Shown here piece by piece: positions 11,544 to 24,200 of a stretch of DNA of 64,000 nt (the first letter of the stretch is position 1; each line of letters begins with the position of its first letter). Both the position numbers and the translations under genes were made by a program. The stretch is from Oscarella lobularis (Eukaryota > Porifera > Homoscleromorpha > Homosclerophorida > Oscarellidae). Below the pieces are notes generated by a model. That model was not told the origin of the DNA. It did no database searches and saw only the letters and a list, made by a program, of their open reading frames with translations. The stretch is from NCBI RefSeq assembly GCF_947507565.1, contig NC_089190.1:992001-1056000 (forward strand), written 5' to 3'.

Positions 11544-12070
11544 TAGTTCAGCTCGTATCTTCATCGGACGAAACTGAAGAATACAATCCACCATCAGTGT
11601 CGAAGAAGGCGAAGTTGTCGAATTCTGCACAAGGGTCTGGCAGCATGAGCGACATAGTAGCTTCTTTGGCCAACGTCGAAACAATTGACGACACCCTCAC
11701 TGTTCACACTCTATCGCTGGATCCGCGTGGCAGAATTGAGGATGCCGTTAAGAGGCTGATCTCCGAAAGCTTTCAATGCCTCATCTGTCACGAAAAGCCG
11801 ATGACACCACCACCTGCGGCTGCTTCTTGCTGTCAGCGTCTCGTTGGCTGCAGCGTTTGCGTCAATGAATGGTTCCGTGATGATGAACGTAATGAGGTTC
11901 CGAAGAGATGCCCTTCTTGCAATGGTCCAAATGGAAAGAGGCACTCTTTCATTATTCACGGTATCGACGCATTTCTGAGAGAGGCCAGACGACTTATTCC
12001 ACAAACGCGCAACGTTGTGCGCGAAGTAGAAGATCCTGTTGATGCCACTCCTGAAGAAGAGGCCGAATAA
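11544..12070 (+). CDS. RING-like zinc-binding protein carried by the transposon
   Basis: A plus-strand ORF that is open from an acceptor at about 11543 (ctacatcag) and contains an ATG at 11645. The central part has cysteine pairs typical of a RING-like fold: CLICHEKP, then SCCQRLVGCSVCVNEWF, then RCPSCNG. A helical tail (AFLREARRLI) and an acidic C-terminus end at TAA 12068-12070. RING proteins of this kind can act as ubiquitin ligases, but here the role could equally be accessory to transposition. An upstream exon is likely and was not identified. It lies entirely inside the inverted-repeat element. Confidence 0.6.
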
Positions 12071-12280
12071 GTACTGGCACAGGTGGTGTTTGTTATGCAC
12101 GTTGGCATAATTTCTGATTTTCTTGTTTTCCTTTCAGTGCTGTGTTGCACAGAAAAGATCGTTTTTGCGCATGCTGCTTGTTTTGCAATGCATGCGTTGT
12201 TCTAACCTAATGATCTAGAAATAAAAATACAAATACATTCGGACACGTTACCGACAAGTATAAAGTACTGTAACTTAGAA

Positions 12281-12634
12281 CATACATGAAATCGTTGAAT
12301 TAGAACAAGAAATATTCACATAAAAAATACATTATTACGACAACAAAATTAGAATATAAAAAATTAAAATGACAACAAGGAACTTTCAACATTGAACATG
12401 TACATTACTGTAAATAACAACACAAAAAGTGCAACATAGAAAATACATTTTTGTGAAAATTTGAACATAAAAATTAAAACATAAAAATAGAACAATACAA
12501 TTACAACAAGTCAAATTACAACATGGAAAATGGAACATCAAAATTACAACAAGAAAAATAGAACATCAAAATTACAACAAGAAAAATAGAACAAAGAAAA
12601 CACAAACAGGAAATGGCCGCACGGTACACGCACC
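12281..12634 (-). repeat. Right terminal inverted repeat
   Basis: The inverted partner of 10123-10481. The outermost bases, ggccgcacggtacacgcacc, mirror the left end exactly. Confidence 0.92.
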
Positions 12635-12809
12635 GCATAGCATTTCTACTGTTTTACGTTTCTGCTGCATCGGAGAGATGCAGTATAACATAATTAATTA
12701 GTTTACACGCTGCCAATGTTTTGTAGTCCGTAACAATTGCAGCACCTGACGAAAGTGGTACAAAATGAGATCTCCGCCTAGACGCGAGGCGCAAGGCAGC
12801 GCAGCGCAT

Positions 12810-12827
12810 TGCGCAGTGCACTGCGCA
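12810..12827. promoter_or_regulatory. Perfect 18-bp palindrome before GEN1 start
   Basis: The sequence tgcgcagtgcactgcgca equals its own reverse complement and sits 10 bp upstream of the GEN1 ATG. It contains two outward tgcgca half-sites resembling the half-sites of NRF-1 (consensus around GCGCAYGCGC). A promoter or 5' UTR role is inferred from position alone. Confidence 0.4.
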
Positions 12828-12837
12828 CTCCAAAAAT

Positions 12838-15083
12838 ATGGGCGTAAATCAGCTATGGCAGATACTGGAGCCAATACGCCAGCGAGTCGGTTTAGAAACG
12901 CTTCGAGGCCGAAGACTGGCGATCGATCTCAGCTGTTGGATTTGCGAAGCCCAGAACGCGAAGGGAATGGCACACACCGTGACAAGTCCCTACCTACGCA
13001 ATCTCTTCTTTCGAATTCACGCGCTAAAGCGACTCGGCGTCAAGCTCGTTTTCGTCGTCGAAAGCTCGACTGTCTGCGAACTGAAATGGGAAACAGTGAG
13101 ACGACGCGTCGAAGAGAGACGACCACCAGCCTTCAACGGCCGACGCGCGGTCGCCGAAATTCGAAAACCGCCGCCAGTGCGAAGGCAACTCAAGCACAAG
13201 ATGGAGAAGGTAGAGAAAACGGGACGAGACGACTATCCTTTGACTCCATAACAGGACCATGTCGTCCTCTTAGTGCGTGCAAATGCTTGATCTGTTGGGA
13301 ATACCTTACGTGCGAGCGACTGGTGAAGCCGAGGCGACCTGCGCCACGTTGAATCTGGCAAACGTAGATATTTTTGAGGCGATATCGATTGTTTTTCTCA
13401 ACCGAATTCTTTTTTTTTTTAGTTGGTTGACGGGTGCGTCACTGAAGATAGTGACACGTTTCTCTATGGAGCACCCGTAGTCTATAGAGGTCTTAGTACC
13501 AATGAGAAGGTATCAAGAGCTCTCTGGGCTTTGCGGCTTTAGCAGAGTTCTATTCTTTTGAGTAGGATCCTCGAGTCGATATCTATACTCTTCGAGACGT
13601 CGAGAAGCGTCTCGGCATGAGTCGTTCTTCTCTAATAGCACTCGCTTTTTTACTCGGCTGTGATTACTGTCCCAAAGGCGTGCCGGGTGTCGGTAGAGAG
13701 AAGGCACTCAAGTGGCTGATGGAGCTCGGAAGCACGAGCCCACTTGAGAGGCACGTTTATCTACCGAGAAGAGTTTTTGTTGTCTATTATACGTTTTGGT
13801 TTAGATTTCGTGCTTGGAATAAGGGCAAGTGCAGTTGATGAGGTTGTGCAGTCCAAATGATGATGTTGTCCACTTTAGGAGACGATCATTGCATTTCATC
13901 AACAGAAAGTTTTATACGACGGTAAACAACGCTGCTCTTTCCTAAGCCTTGTCTCTAAACAAGTGCTTTCTTATTTCTTAGGAAGGCCCTTGCTCTCGAA
14001 GCCTTTCCAGATTCTAGGGTAGGTTTTAGTCGTGTAGCACAAAGGCGAGAGAATAGGCAAACATGCGCTTATTTCTACAGATAATGGACGAGTTTCTTTC
14101 TTCCGTGGAGGCTCATCGGACTTTCGTCGTTCCTCCTTGTCAAAGGCCAAACGTGGAGCGTTCACTTGTAAGCACACGAGATACAGCCGAACCTCAGTTA
14201 CCCAAGACGTACAGGACTTTATTGAAGCACACCTCGGATGGCCTCACAGCTACACGCAGCAAAAGGTAAGCGAGCAGATAACGCGAGACGACTGTGTCTA
14301 CAACTAAATTTTTTAGGTGTTTGAGTTGCTGACGTATTTCGCCATGACGACGACCCAACGGGTCGCAGCTTCTGATTTGGCCCCAGAAAGGTGAACTGGT
14401 ACTCAAGACTCGATGACGCCCATTTGAATCTACTCTTTTCTAAGAATATTGAAGAGTCGAATAGCAAAAGGCGTTGCCGTTTTTGAAGTCGAGTGGCGAG
14501 GACGAGAAGCGGTCAAGATAGGCGACGAAAACGCGACGAAAGACGCCTATTTGGTCACCATAGAAAACGCCGCGGTTTGTTCAAGAAGAAAAATAGTTCA
14601 AAACGTGTGACTATTCGTTCTGCATTCTAGTTGGTCGAAAGAGTGTACCCGAATATTGTCGACGACTTTCGACGGGTCTCGTCGAAGAAGAGAAGTTGGA
14701 AATGTTATGCGTATCGAAAGCGCGTGTTGTTGACGATTCTGTTTATAGACGCGACTCGTTCAAAGAAATGCGACGAACGCCCCCGCGTGGTCCAAACGGC
14801 GACGGCACGCGTCGTGCCCGAAACGATTGTTGTCGTTTCCGATAGCGACGAGGAAGAGGGGGAGTCGCTTATCGTCTTGTCTGACAGCGAGGACGACGGG
14901 AGTCGCGCGAGGGAGTCCCACGTTGATCCATTACCCGATATCGGCAACTTATCGATTCGAGATTCTCGTCAGATTGAAAAGAAGCGCGACGAGACGTCGG
15001 GCTCGCCTCTTCCGCTTAGGGAACGGCTACGACGTCAAAAATGTCTCGATGACAGTCATTTAGGAAAATTCTATAATCTATGA
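12838..15083 (+). CDS. GEN1: Holliday-junction resolvase GEN1 (XPG/Rad2 family)
   Basis: A spliced gene read as 12838-13209, 13274-13363, 13423-13509, 13566-13750, then several short exons from about 13805, with the last at about 14631-15083. The N-terminus MGVNQLWQILEP is the XPG-N block of GEN1. The XPG-I block follows: LLGIPYVRATGEAEATCA, then EDSDTFLYGAPVVYRG with the acidic metal-binding residues. The helix-two-turn-helix has LGCDYCPKGVPGVG. Downstream, FPDSR-IMDEFLSS, QRPNVERS and AFEVEW-like chromodomain residues (GVAVFEVEWRG) match the GEN1 layout. The enzyme cuts four-way DNA junctions in the nucleus. The C-terminus is acidic and carries two SUMO-interaction-like motifs. The fourth intron appears to use a GC donor at 13751. 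The first exon starts about 200 bp after the transposon. Confidence 0.9.
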
Positions 15084-15086
15084 CGA

Positions 15087-15101
15087 GTGCATGCGAGGTA
15101 G
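15087..15101 (+). promoter_or_regulatory. Conserved upstream block of paralogue A
   Basis: The gagtgcatgcgaggt string sits just after the GEN1 stop codon and about 135 bp before the paralogue A ATG. The same string occurs at about 29380-29394, about 160 bp before the paralogue B ATG. Further shared blocks (a tctgacg/ttgacg motif, aggtttg, tatgctaat) follow in the same order. Confidence 0.45.
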
Positions 15102-15234
15102 AAATAATTATTATTCGAACCGAGTATTCTTTTTGACGAAAAGATTCATTTAGGTTTGGTCACGAGCGACTACTCTATATGCTAATATCTCACGTTCCTC
15201 GCGTCGTCTGTTTGTGTCTATACACTCCTTCCCA

Positions 15235-18200
15235 ATGTCTTCTTCGAAGTGGATCGCCCTTGCGCTCTGTTTCGTTGTCGCTTCTCTTCTCTTTAAGCCG
15301 TCGTCTTCTTGGCGTCGGCGTCGTTGCAATGCCGTCAACTGTCTCTACAGCAATTGGGGTTCTTGGGGCGGCTGCAGTTATTTGACTCGCACGAAAATGC
15401 GCTACCGCTACCAAACGCGAGCTGCATCTTGCGGTGGTCGTTGCTACTACAACGTCAATTCCCAAACTACCAATTGCTGTTTTCCCCAAAAGTGAGTGCA
15501 AGTGGGCGCGTTTCGTGCTGCAGTATCTGAATCCGTCCTTTTCCTCTCGCTCCCAAGTTGCTACTATAACGCTTGGGGTCTGTGGAGCTCGTGCACGAAG
15601 ACGTGCGGCAGTGGAACGCAGACTCGTTCTCGCACCAAGCTGATTACCGAATCCTGCGGCGGTACGTGCAACGACGGCTCGTCGAAAACGCGATCGTGCA
15701 ACACGAACTGTTGTCCTATCAACTGCGTGATGAACTCCTGGGGTTCGTGGTCGACGAACTGTCCGTGCGGCTCGACGACAACGCAGTATCGTTATCGCTA
15801 CGCTTCGCGCGCAGCGTCGTGCGGCGGATCGGGCTGTCCTTCGACGAAGAATAGCAGGCCGAAATCTTGTTCCTGCTGCGCTCAAAATTGCCAGTCGACT
15901 TGGAGCTCGTGGAGTTCGTGCACGGCGATCTGCGGCCGGGGAACTCAAACTCGGACGTTGATCATACAGTCTCCGGCCAGTTGCGGAGGATCTGCTTGTC
16001 CCAGCTCCTCGTCTCAGTCTCAGGCGTGCTCTGGCAGCACCCCAGTAAACTGTCAGGTACGAAAAGTGGTCGTTTTGCGATCCTTTATGGCTTCATGCAT
16101 GGCATTCAGATGAACAGTTGGTCGTCGGGTCCGTGTCGCCCTTATAACGGAAAGTGCGGCAGCGGAACGCTGACTCGTACGCGAAGCGTGGCGGTGAGCG
16201 GCGGCTGCGGCGGTTCGTCGTGCTCGTCGTACTCGACCAGTCAGACGATCGGCTGTTCGTCTGGCTGTTGCGCGGTGAACTGCGCGGTGAACGGTTGGGG
16301 CAGCTGGGGCTCGTGTTCTAGCGACTGCGGCTCTGGTCAAAAGTAAGCGGCAGTCTACGTTCGAACGTGGGAATTCACCGCTTTGTTTCAGGACGAGATC
16401 TCGCTCTGTATCCCGACCGAACCAATGCGGCGGTACGTCGTGTCCGTCTCTGAGCCAATCGACTTCGTGCTCGCAGTATTCGTCGCGCGACTGTTCCGTG
16501 AGCGCTTGGTCCAGCTGGTCGCAGTGCTCTAATCTGTGCGGCTCCGGCACAACGACTCGCACGCGAAGTATAACGTCGCCGGCGTATTGCGGCGGTTCTT
16601 GTCCATCGCTGTCCGAATCGAAAGCGTGCACATCGTATGCGTCGAATCGAGATTGCACAGTAGGAATCGCGCGGACTCGAAGAAGCGTATTGTGATGCAA
16701 ATGTTTTAGGTGAACTCCTGGGGAGCGTGGGGCTCTTGCGATCAAAAGTGTGCTGTCGGAAAGTCTTATCGTTATCGCAGCGTGTCTCAGAGCACCGTCT
16801 GCAGAGGAGCAGCCTGTCCTACTCTATCGGTATAGTGAAATGCACCGTGGGACCTTAAGCCCTCCTAATTCAAATTTGATCTGTTTAGAACTCCAAGTTC
16901 TGTGGACTGAGCAACGGCGGTTGTCAGCACAATTGCAACGGTGGCACTTGCTCGTGCAAGGCCGGCTATTTGCTAAACAGCGACGGTAGAACATGCCGTC
17001 CGCGTGACTGCGGTACACCGACCGTCAAATACTGTCCAAGCGACAAACCGTATCCGTCGAGTTGCGTGTATCCGACGTTTACGTGTCCAAAAGGAACGAC
17101 ATACGGTCAATCGTGCACCCTGCAATGTACGTCCGGTTTCGATCTTCAGAACGGCGGGAACACGATTACGTGTCAGTCTTCCGGCGCTTGGTCGTCATAC
17201 AAGACGAGATACTGCTTGCTTGGCTACAAGAAGCCGACAGACGTATGTGTGCAGTTAGTTTTGTCGGCTCTCTTGTAATAAGCTTTAAATTTGCAGATAT
17301 TGCTGTCTAATGACCGTGTTAACGAAAACGAGAAAGTGGGTCTTGTTGTCGGAGCCTTTACGACTAAAGATCCTAATCTCTTGGATACTCACACTTACAA
17401 ACTGATTGATAGCGCTAGCGGAAAATTCTCCCTCGTCAGTGGCAACTCTTTGACGACCACGTTTACGGCCAACTACGAATCACCGCCAACTAGGTGAACC
17501 TCACGCGGTAGTTTGCGGCTAACGACCCCACGTGCTATTTTTGTCTTGTTCTAGCTACACAATAACGGTGCGCAGCACAGACAACAGAGGCTTATACTTG
17601 GACAAGCAATTCACCATCAGCATCAACGACGTGAACGAAAAACCGACGGCAATAGCGGTACGGTGCATTCTGACGATACGTGAGACGTCTACTTGCGCTT
17701 TTTTCTGCAGCTAAGCAGCTCGTATGTCGACGAGAACAGTGCGAAGGGTACGACAATTGGCACGTTCAAGACGAGCGACGTTGACAGCGGCCAATCGTTC
17801 ACTTATACCCTCTTGGACGACGCCGGCGGTCGATTTGGCGTGACCGGGAATACGCTTAAGGTGGCGGCGTCCAATACTCGTTGCCTGGCCGAAGGTGGCA
17901 GCTTGTGCTTACTCGACTACGAAAAGGCGACGAGCTATACGATCAAGGTTCGGAGCATAGACAACGGGGCGCCACCTCTTTACAAAGACGAGTCGTTTAC
18001 CGTGAATCTGCGAGACGTTAACGATCAGCCTCGAAATCTCCAGCTGTCTGGCTATACGATGAAGGAAAACGCTGCTGTTAATACAGTGATCGGAGACTTG
18101 TCTGCCACGGATGAAGATCCCAAGCAATCGTTAATTTATTCTCTTTCTGACGACGCCAGAGGTCGGTTCGCGCTGAACGCCGCTAATCAGATAGTGCGAA

Positions 18201-21200
18201 AGGCAACGAGCGACAAAATCGACTACGAGACCACAACGAGCTACAAAGTTACAGTGATCGCGACAGATAACGGCAAGCCGCCGATGAAGATGTCCAAGGT
18301 CTTCACTATTGAAATTCTTGACGTGAACGAACCGCCGGTAACGATAACGTTCTCGTCGACGGGAGGCCAGTTGTCTTTTGCCGACGATAGTCCGAACGTA
18401 AACGAGAATTCGGCGAAAGGGGTGACGGTCGGTACGCTGATCGCTTTTGACGCCGACGCGAAGCAGAAGCTTGCGTTTCGACTTGACGACACGGCGGGAA
18501 ATCGATTTGCATTGAAAACGTCCGCTCTTACCTGTACAGCAGTCAATGTCAAGGTACTAAGATGATTGGACCACCATACATCTCGCTAAAAATAGAATAG
18601 ACGCGTTGGCAGACTCTCTTGTACCCTTCTCCATTGTCGTTTCTCTAGAATTTGAAGACGAAATGCACCGTTCCAGTGACCGTAAATGGCGTTCTCAATC
18701 ACGAGGTCGATGCTTTGCATACGATCGTCGTTCGAGTCACCGACCAGCACAGTCTCTTCAAAACGGCTCGATTCTCCGTCAAGATCGTCGACGTGAACGA
18801 TCGACCTCGCGAGATCAAGTTTTCCGGCGGACTTCAGCCGACGGTCAACGAAAACGAGAACGACAAAGCCCTCGGAAGTTTCACGACAACCGACGACGAT
18901 CCGACCGACGTTCACAAGTACACGCTCACCGACTCGGCCGGAGGCCGATTCACGATCAAAGGCAGCACGTTGATGACGACGTCGAGCGCGAACTTGAACT
19001 ACGAAGCCCAAGCGCAATATACGATCACCGTTCGATCAACCGACTCTGGTTCCCCTCCGCTAAACGTCGAAAAGGTCTACACCGTTCAGGTAAAAGATGT
19101 TAACGAAGTACCGACCGACGTCACATTGAAGAACAGTGCCGTCGCCGAGAACAGCGCGATTGATACCGTCGTGGGAACGCTCGCCACAACCGATCCGGAC
19201 AACTTGAAAAGCGTTCGGCAAACGTTCACCTACACGATTATCGACAGCGCCGCGGGTCGGTTCAAAGTGGATAAAGGCGTCGTGAAAGTGGCTCTGTCGA
19301 ATACTCGCTGTCTGGCGTACGGCGGCTCCGAGTGCAAGATTGACTACGAGACTGCGAAGTCGCATAAGATCGTCGTTCGCGTTGTGGACAGTGGGAGTCC
19401 TTCGCTTCAGAAGGACTTTTCCTTGACGATTACCATAACCGATGCCAACGATAAGCCGAGGAATCTTGCCATCGACACGTTTTCGGTCAAGGAAAATGCG
19501 GCACTGAACACGCTCGTGGGGACGTTTACGGCCACCGACGAAGACGCCGGTCAAACTCTTTCGTACAAACTGACGGATGATGACAACGGACTGTTCACCT
19601 TGAAAGGCAAGCAGTTGCTGAAGGCCAAGGCGATCGACTACGAGACGAAAACATCTCACTCTGTCACCGTCGAAGTGGCGGACAGTGGAAACCCGCAGGA
19701 ATCTGTGAGAGTTATTTTAGATCTGTTAGAAATTAGCTTTTTGAGTTTTTGCTTTTGCTTGACAGATGACGAAAAAGTTCACGATCGAAGTCTTGAACGT
19801 GAACGAGCCGCCTGTAACGATACTTTTCAAAGACACCGGCGGCCAGCTGAGCTTCCCCGACAATTTTCCCAAAGTGAACGAAAACACTGCCCCCAAGACA
19901 GTCGTGGGCGCTGTCGAGGGACACGACGAAGATGCTGTGCAAACACTGGCGTTTACGCTAGACGACGATGCCGGCGGACTTTTCCAAGTCTCTAAAGCTG
20001 CAGTTTGTAAGCCTACGAGTCTTATTCCGGTAAAGAACCGCTTTTTTTTGTTTTTTCTTGTGTGGTAGTTTTTCTCTTGTTTCTAGGGCGTCAAAACGGT
20101 GTGCACAGCGGACTTGACGGTGTCGGGTTCCTTGAACTACGAAGGAAACGGCAAACACTCTATCATCGTTCGTGCGACGGACAAAGCGGGACTTTTTATA
20201 GCTACTCGATTCACGATCGTCGTTGTAGACGTCAACGACAAACCTACGGTTAGATGAATCGACGACAATCGCGAATAACGCTTTTAATAGAAGATTTTCT
20301 TGTATTCAAGGCTATTCAATTAGCAGGCGGATCGCCACAGGTCGTCGAAAATAAGAACGGCGCCGTCGTCGGGGGTCTCGTTACGACCGACGACGACACG
20401 TCCCAAAAGCACACCTACAAGTTGATTAACGACGCCGGAGGCCGTTTCGTCGTCGCCGGCGATCAAATAAAAGTGTCCAATTCGGCTAATTTGGACTACG
20501 AGAGCGCCGCTCAGCATACCATCGTTGTCATGTCGACTGACAACGGTTTGCCTGCGAAATCGGTGACGGCGACGTTTAACGTCACTATATTGGACGTGAA
20601 CGAGAAACCGAAGTCGATTGGCATCGACAAGGACAAGGTGCCCGAAAATAGCAATGCTAATGCGATGGTCGGAAAATTATCCACTGTCGATCCGGATAAC
20701 TCTCACAAGGATAGACAGACGTTTTCTTACTCTCTTCTAAACGGGGCGTCGGGTCGTTTTAAACTCGACGGAAACGTCGTCAAGGTTGCTGCATCGAATG
20801 CTCAGTGCTTGGCTCTCGGCGGCAAGGAATGCGTCCTGAATTACGAGGAGAAGAAGACGCATGACATTCTCGTACGATCGACGGACAACGGATCGCCAGC
20901 CATGTCAGTCGACTACGTCGTGACTATTACTTTGACGGACGTCAACGATCGACCGCGCGATCTCGACCTGTCAAACGACAGGGTGTTTGAGAACGAGAAA
21001 GTGGGCAAGGTCGTCGGAAAACTCTCGGCGACGGACGAAGACGCTTCGCAAAAGCTGACGTTTACGTTGCTCGACGACGACAACGGAAGATTTAAGATCA
21101 GCGGCAACGAGCTGCAAAAGGCGATCTCGGCCAACTACGAGACGTCGAAAGCGCACACCGTCATTGTTCAGGTCATGGATAGCGGTAATCCGGCGTTGGC

Positions 21201-24200
21201 GATAAGCAAGAATTTCACGATTGAAGTTCTTGACGTGAACGAGGCTCCTATCAGCATGAACTTCACCGACGATAATGGACAGCTGAAATTTGGCAAAGGC
21301 TATCCTCGAGTTGAAGAACTCTCACCCGTCGGTACGGTCGTAGGCACGATCGTCGCCTTGGATTACGACGAGAAGGAAACGCTCGTTTTCCGTCTCGACG
21401 ACGATGCCAACGGAAGATTTGCGCTCGCAAAGGCCAAGCCCACGTGTCAGATCGTGACTAACCAACCGGTAAAAGAATTCATTGTGAAGCGAACTTTTTT
21501 CAGTGCTGTTTGCGTCTATAGGGAATTAATACCATGTGTTCGACGACGCTCGAAGTGATTGGAGATATTGACCACGAAGCCTTCAATAATCATTACGTGA
21601 CCGTTCGTGCAACTGACTCAAAAGGCCTGTTCTTCACGCAGAAGTTCAGGGTCGATATAGTCGACGTCAACGACGTGCCTCATGTAAGTACTGTAGGAAG
21701 AGTGTTATAAAATACATGAAATTATTTTTCTTTGTGTAGGACATACTGCTCAGTGTCAGTGAAGTGAAAGAGAATTTGAATGATCAGATGATCGGCAAGT
21801 TCACGACCGACGACCAAGACACATCGCACTCGCACACGTACCGTCTCATTGACGACGCTGGTAATCGCTTCGTCCTCAAGACAGACGTCTTGTACACGAC
21901 GTCCAACGCAAATTTGAACTTCGAGTCGCAAAGCGAGTTCAACGTCACGGTTCGATCAACCGACGACGGTGTGCCGCCTCTGTTTCGCGAGGAGACGTTT
22001 CTTATTACTGTTCTCGACGTCAACGAAAAGCCGACGTCCATATCGTTGTCCAATTCAAATGTGATCGCCGTGTAGTGACGATAAAAGAAATTCCATTGAT
22101 TTCTTTCGTTTCCAGATCGCAGAAAATTCTCCAGTGAATGCCGGAGTGGGTGTCTTGACGGTGATCGATCCGGACAATCTGGGTCCGGCTGGCGCGTGGC
22201 AGACTCACACGTGCACTGCTACTGACAATGCCGGGGGAAGATTTGTTGTGCAGACGAATACTCTTCAGGCATGCAATCATTTTCTGCTGATCTCTTTGTA
22301 CTCTATATTCTCCTCTAGGTCGCTTCTGCCAACCTGAATTTTGAAGTGAATCCGACTTGGCCGGTTGTTGTGCGTTGTGTTGACAGCGGTGTTCCGTCGC
22401 TCTCGATGGATCAGAAATTCGTCATTAACGTTACGGACGTCGACGAGCTTCCTACAGCTATCCTCATGCATAATGGAACAGTCGAGGAAAATCTTCCCGC
22501 TGGCCAATTGGCGGCGAAGTTCTCGACCGTCGATCCGGACAATGAAGTGAAAGATAGACAGGTACGTACTGAGAGGGGCAAAAGACGTGATCATTTATCT
22601 CGCTTTGTTAGTCTTTCACGTATACCCTCAAAAACGTGCCGGCCGACTTTCCCTTCCAACTTTCCGGTGACGAACTCAAAACGACTAGACCTCTCGACTT
22701 CGAAGCGAACCCCTCATGGAAACTCGATGTTGAAACGACCGACGACAGCGGTTTATCAATTACCGACTCTTTCCAAATAACTGTCATCAACGTCAACGAT
22801 CCGCCGACGGGCGTGGACTTGACCGGATCGAGCTCGACGCCTGAAAACAGTCCAGGCGGAACGTACGTGGGCACCTTGAACGCCGAAGACGAGGACGTCA
22901 AAGACAGTCATACGTTTAACATCACGTTCGTTTTTCCTGGACCGAGCCTTCTCTCTCCTGACAAGGCCGTGTCTGGTTTGTTTGATGTGGACTCATCGAA
23001 GGGCACACTAACCGTGGCAATGGGGGCTCAGTTGGATTACGAGTCTGTTGAGGAGTACACCATCGAGGTGACTACGATCGATTCGGGTAGCCTGTCCTTT
23101 ACTGGGCCCGTTACGGTCAATATTTCGGACGTGAACGAAAGACCGACGAATATTACTCTGTCAAATAATCAGGTAGCACTGTCGCGGGATCTTTTATGCA
23201 CAGTCGAGTTTAGGTTTTTCAGATTAGCGAAGGCGATTCTGAGGACACGATTATCGGCGATCTAGTTGTTTCCGATCCCGACAACGAGTACGAGGATCGT
23301 CAAGAACACACGTGTGTTGTTTTGGACTTTCCAGACGAACCATTCCAGGTAAAATTGACGACAGTAAAGTTTACCTTGGGAAATTAGTCGTTTTTGTTTT
23401 TACAGGTTGCCAATCAAACATCTCTGATCGTCGCTGACGATTCGCTCAATTTCGAACAAGAATCGCTTCACACCATTGACGTAAGCAGTTGTCAAGGATG
23501 CTGTCTTAGGAAATGAAGTTAAACTTTTTATTCTAGGTTCGTTGTCGTGATGACGGCGTTCCAACGATGTTTGTCGACAAGCAATTTAACATAGTCGTCA
23601 ACGACGTCAACGAAGCGCCGATTCTCGTCGGACTTACCAAGAGCAGTGTGGATGAAAACCTCAGTCCCGGCGCTCTAGTGGGCCTCTTCACGTCCATGGA
23701 TCCGGACAACGAAGGCGGCTGGAGGCAGAACGTGACGTACGTCTTGAACGGCATGATCGCTCCTTTTGTTATCAACGGCACTGGATTGGTAACGACGATG
23801 ACTTTCGACTACGAAAAGAACTCGAGCTACTCGATCAATGTGACGGCAACTGATACCGGCAATCCGCCTGCTAGTACGTCGGTGAAAATCACAATCAACG
23901 TTACCGACGTCAACGATCGGCCAACGCAGATTACGTTTAACAGCAGCGGCCTGAAAGAAAACTCTCCAGGCGATACGTTCGTTGGAGAGCTCGGTACCGT
24001 TGATGAAGATATGGGTCAAACCCATGTGTATTCCATTATACCAGACGGACATATAGAGAGTAGGTGCTCAGCGTTGAGTGCGTTCTGTCTACTGACGCTC
24101 TTCTGTAGAAATATTCTATATCGACGGAAAGAAGCTGATGTTGTCAAGCGGAAGCAAAGTGGACTTCGAAACAGAAAGCACGTACACAGTGGCTGTAAAG

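Larger units (their letters stand above)
10123..12634. mobile_element. DNA transposon with about 355-bp terminal inverted repeats
   Basis: The left end (from ggtgcgtgtaccgtgcggcc at 10123) and right end (to 12634) are near-perfect inverted copies for about 355 bp. The left arm carries a 4-nt insertion near its inner end. Between them lie a plus-strand RING-like ORF and a minus-strand, spliced transposase C-terminal remnant, with AT-rich flanks. The element sits directly between the stop codon of the NIDO receptor gene and the GEN1 promoter. No matching target-site duplication is visible next to the ends. The high identity of the arms suggests recent activity, or mobilisation by a transposase supplied elsewhere. 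Confidence 0.85.

Noticed and set aside
12765-13352. 195-residue plus-strand ORF overlapping GEN1
   Set aside because: Alternative frame of GEN1 exon 1; the GEN1 frame matches conserved XPG motifs.
15190-15948. Long minus-strand ORF (252 residues, arginine/alanine-rich)
   Set aside because: Antisense shadow of the TSP1 exons of paralogue A; the composition reflects cysteine/tryptophan codons read backwards, and it crosses two introns of the real gene.
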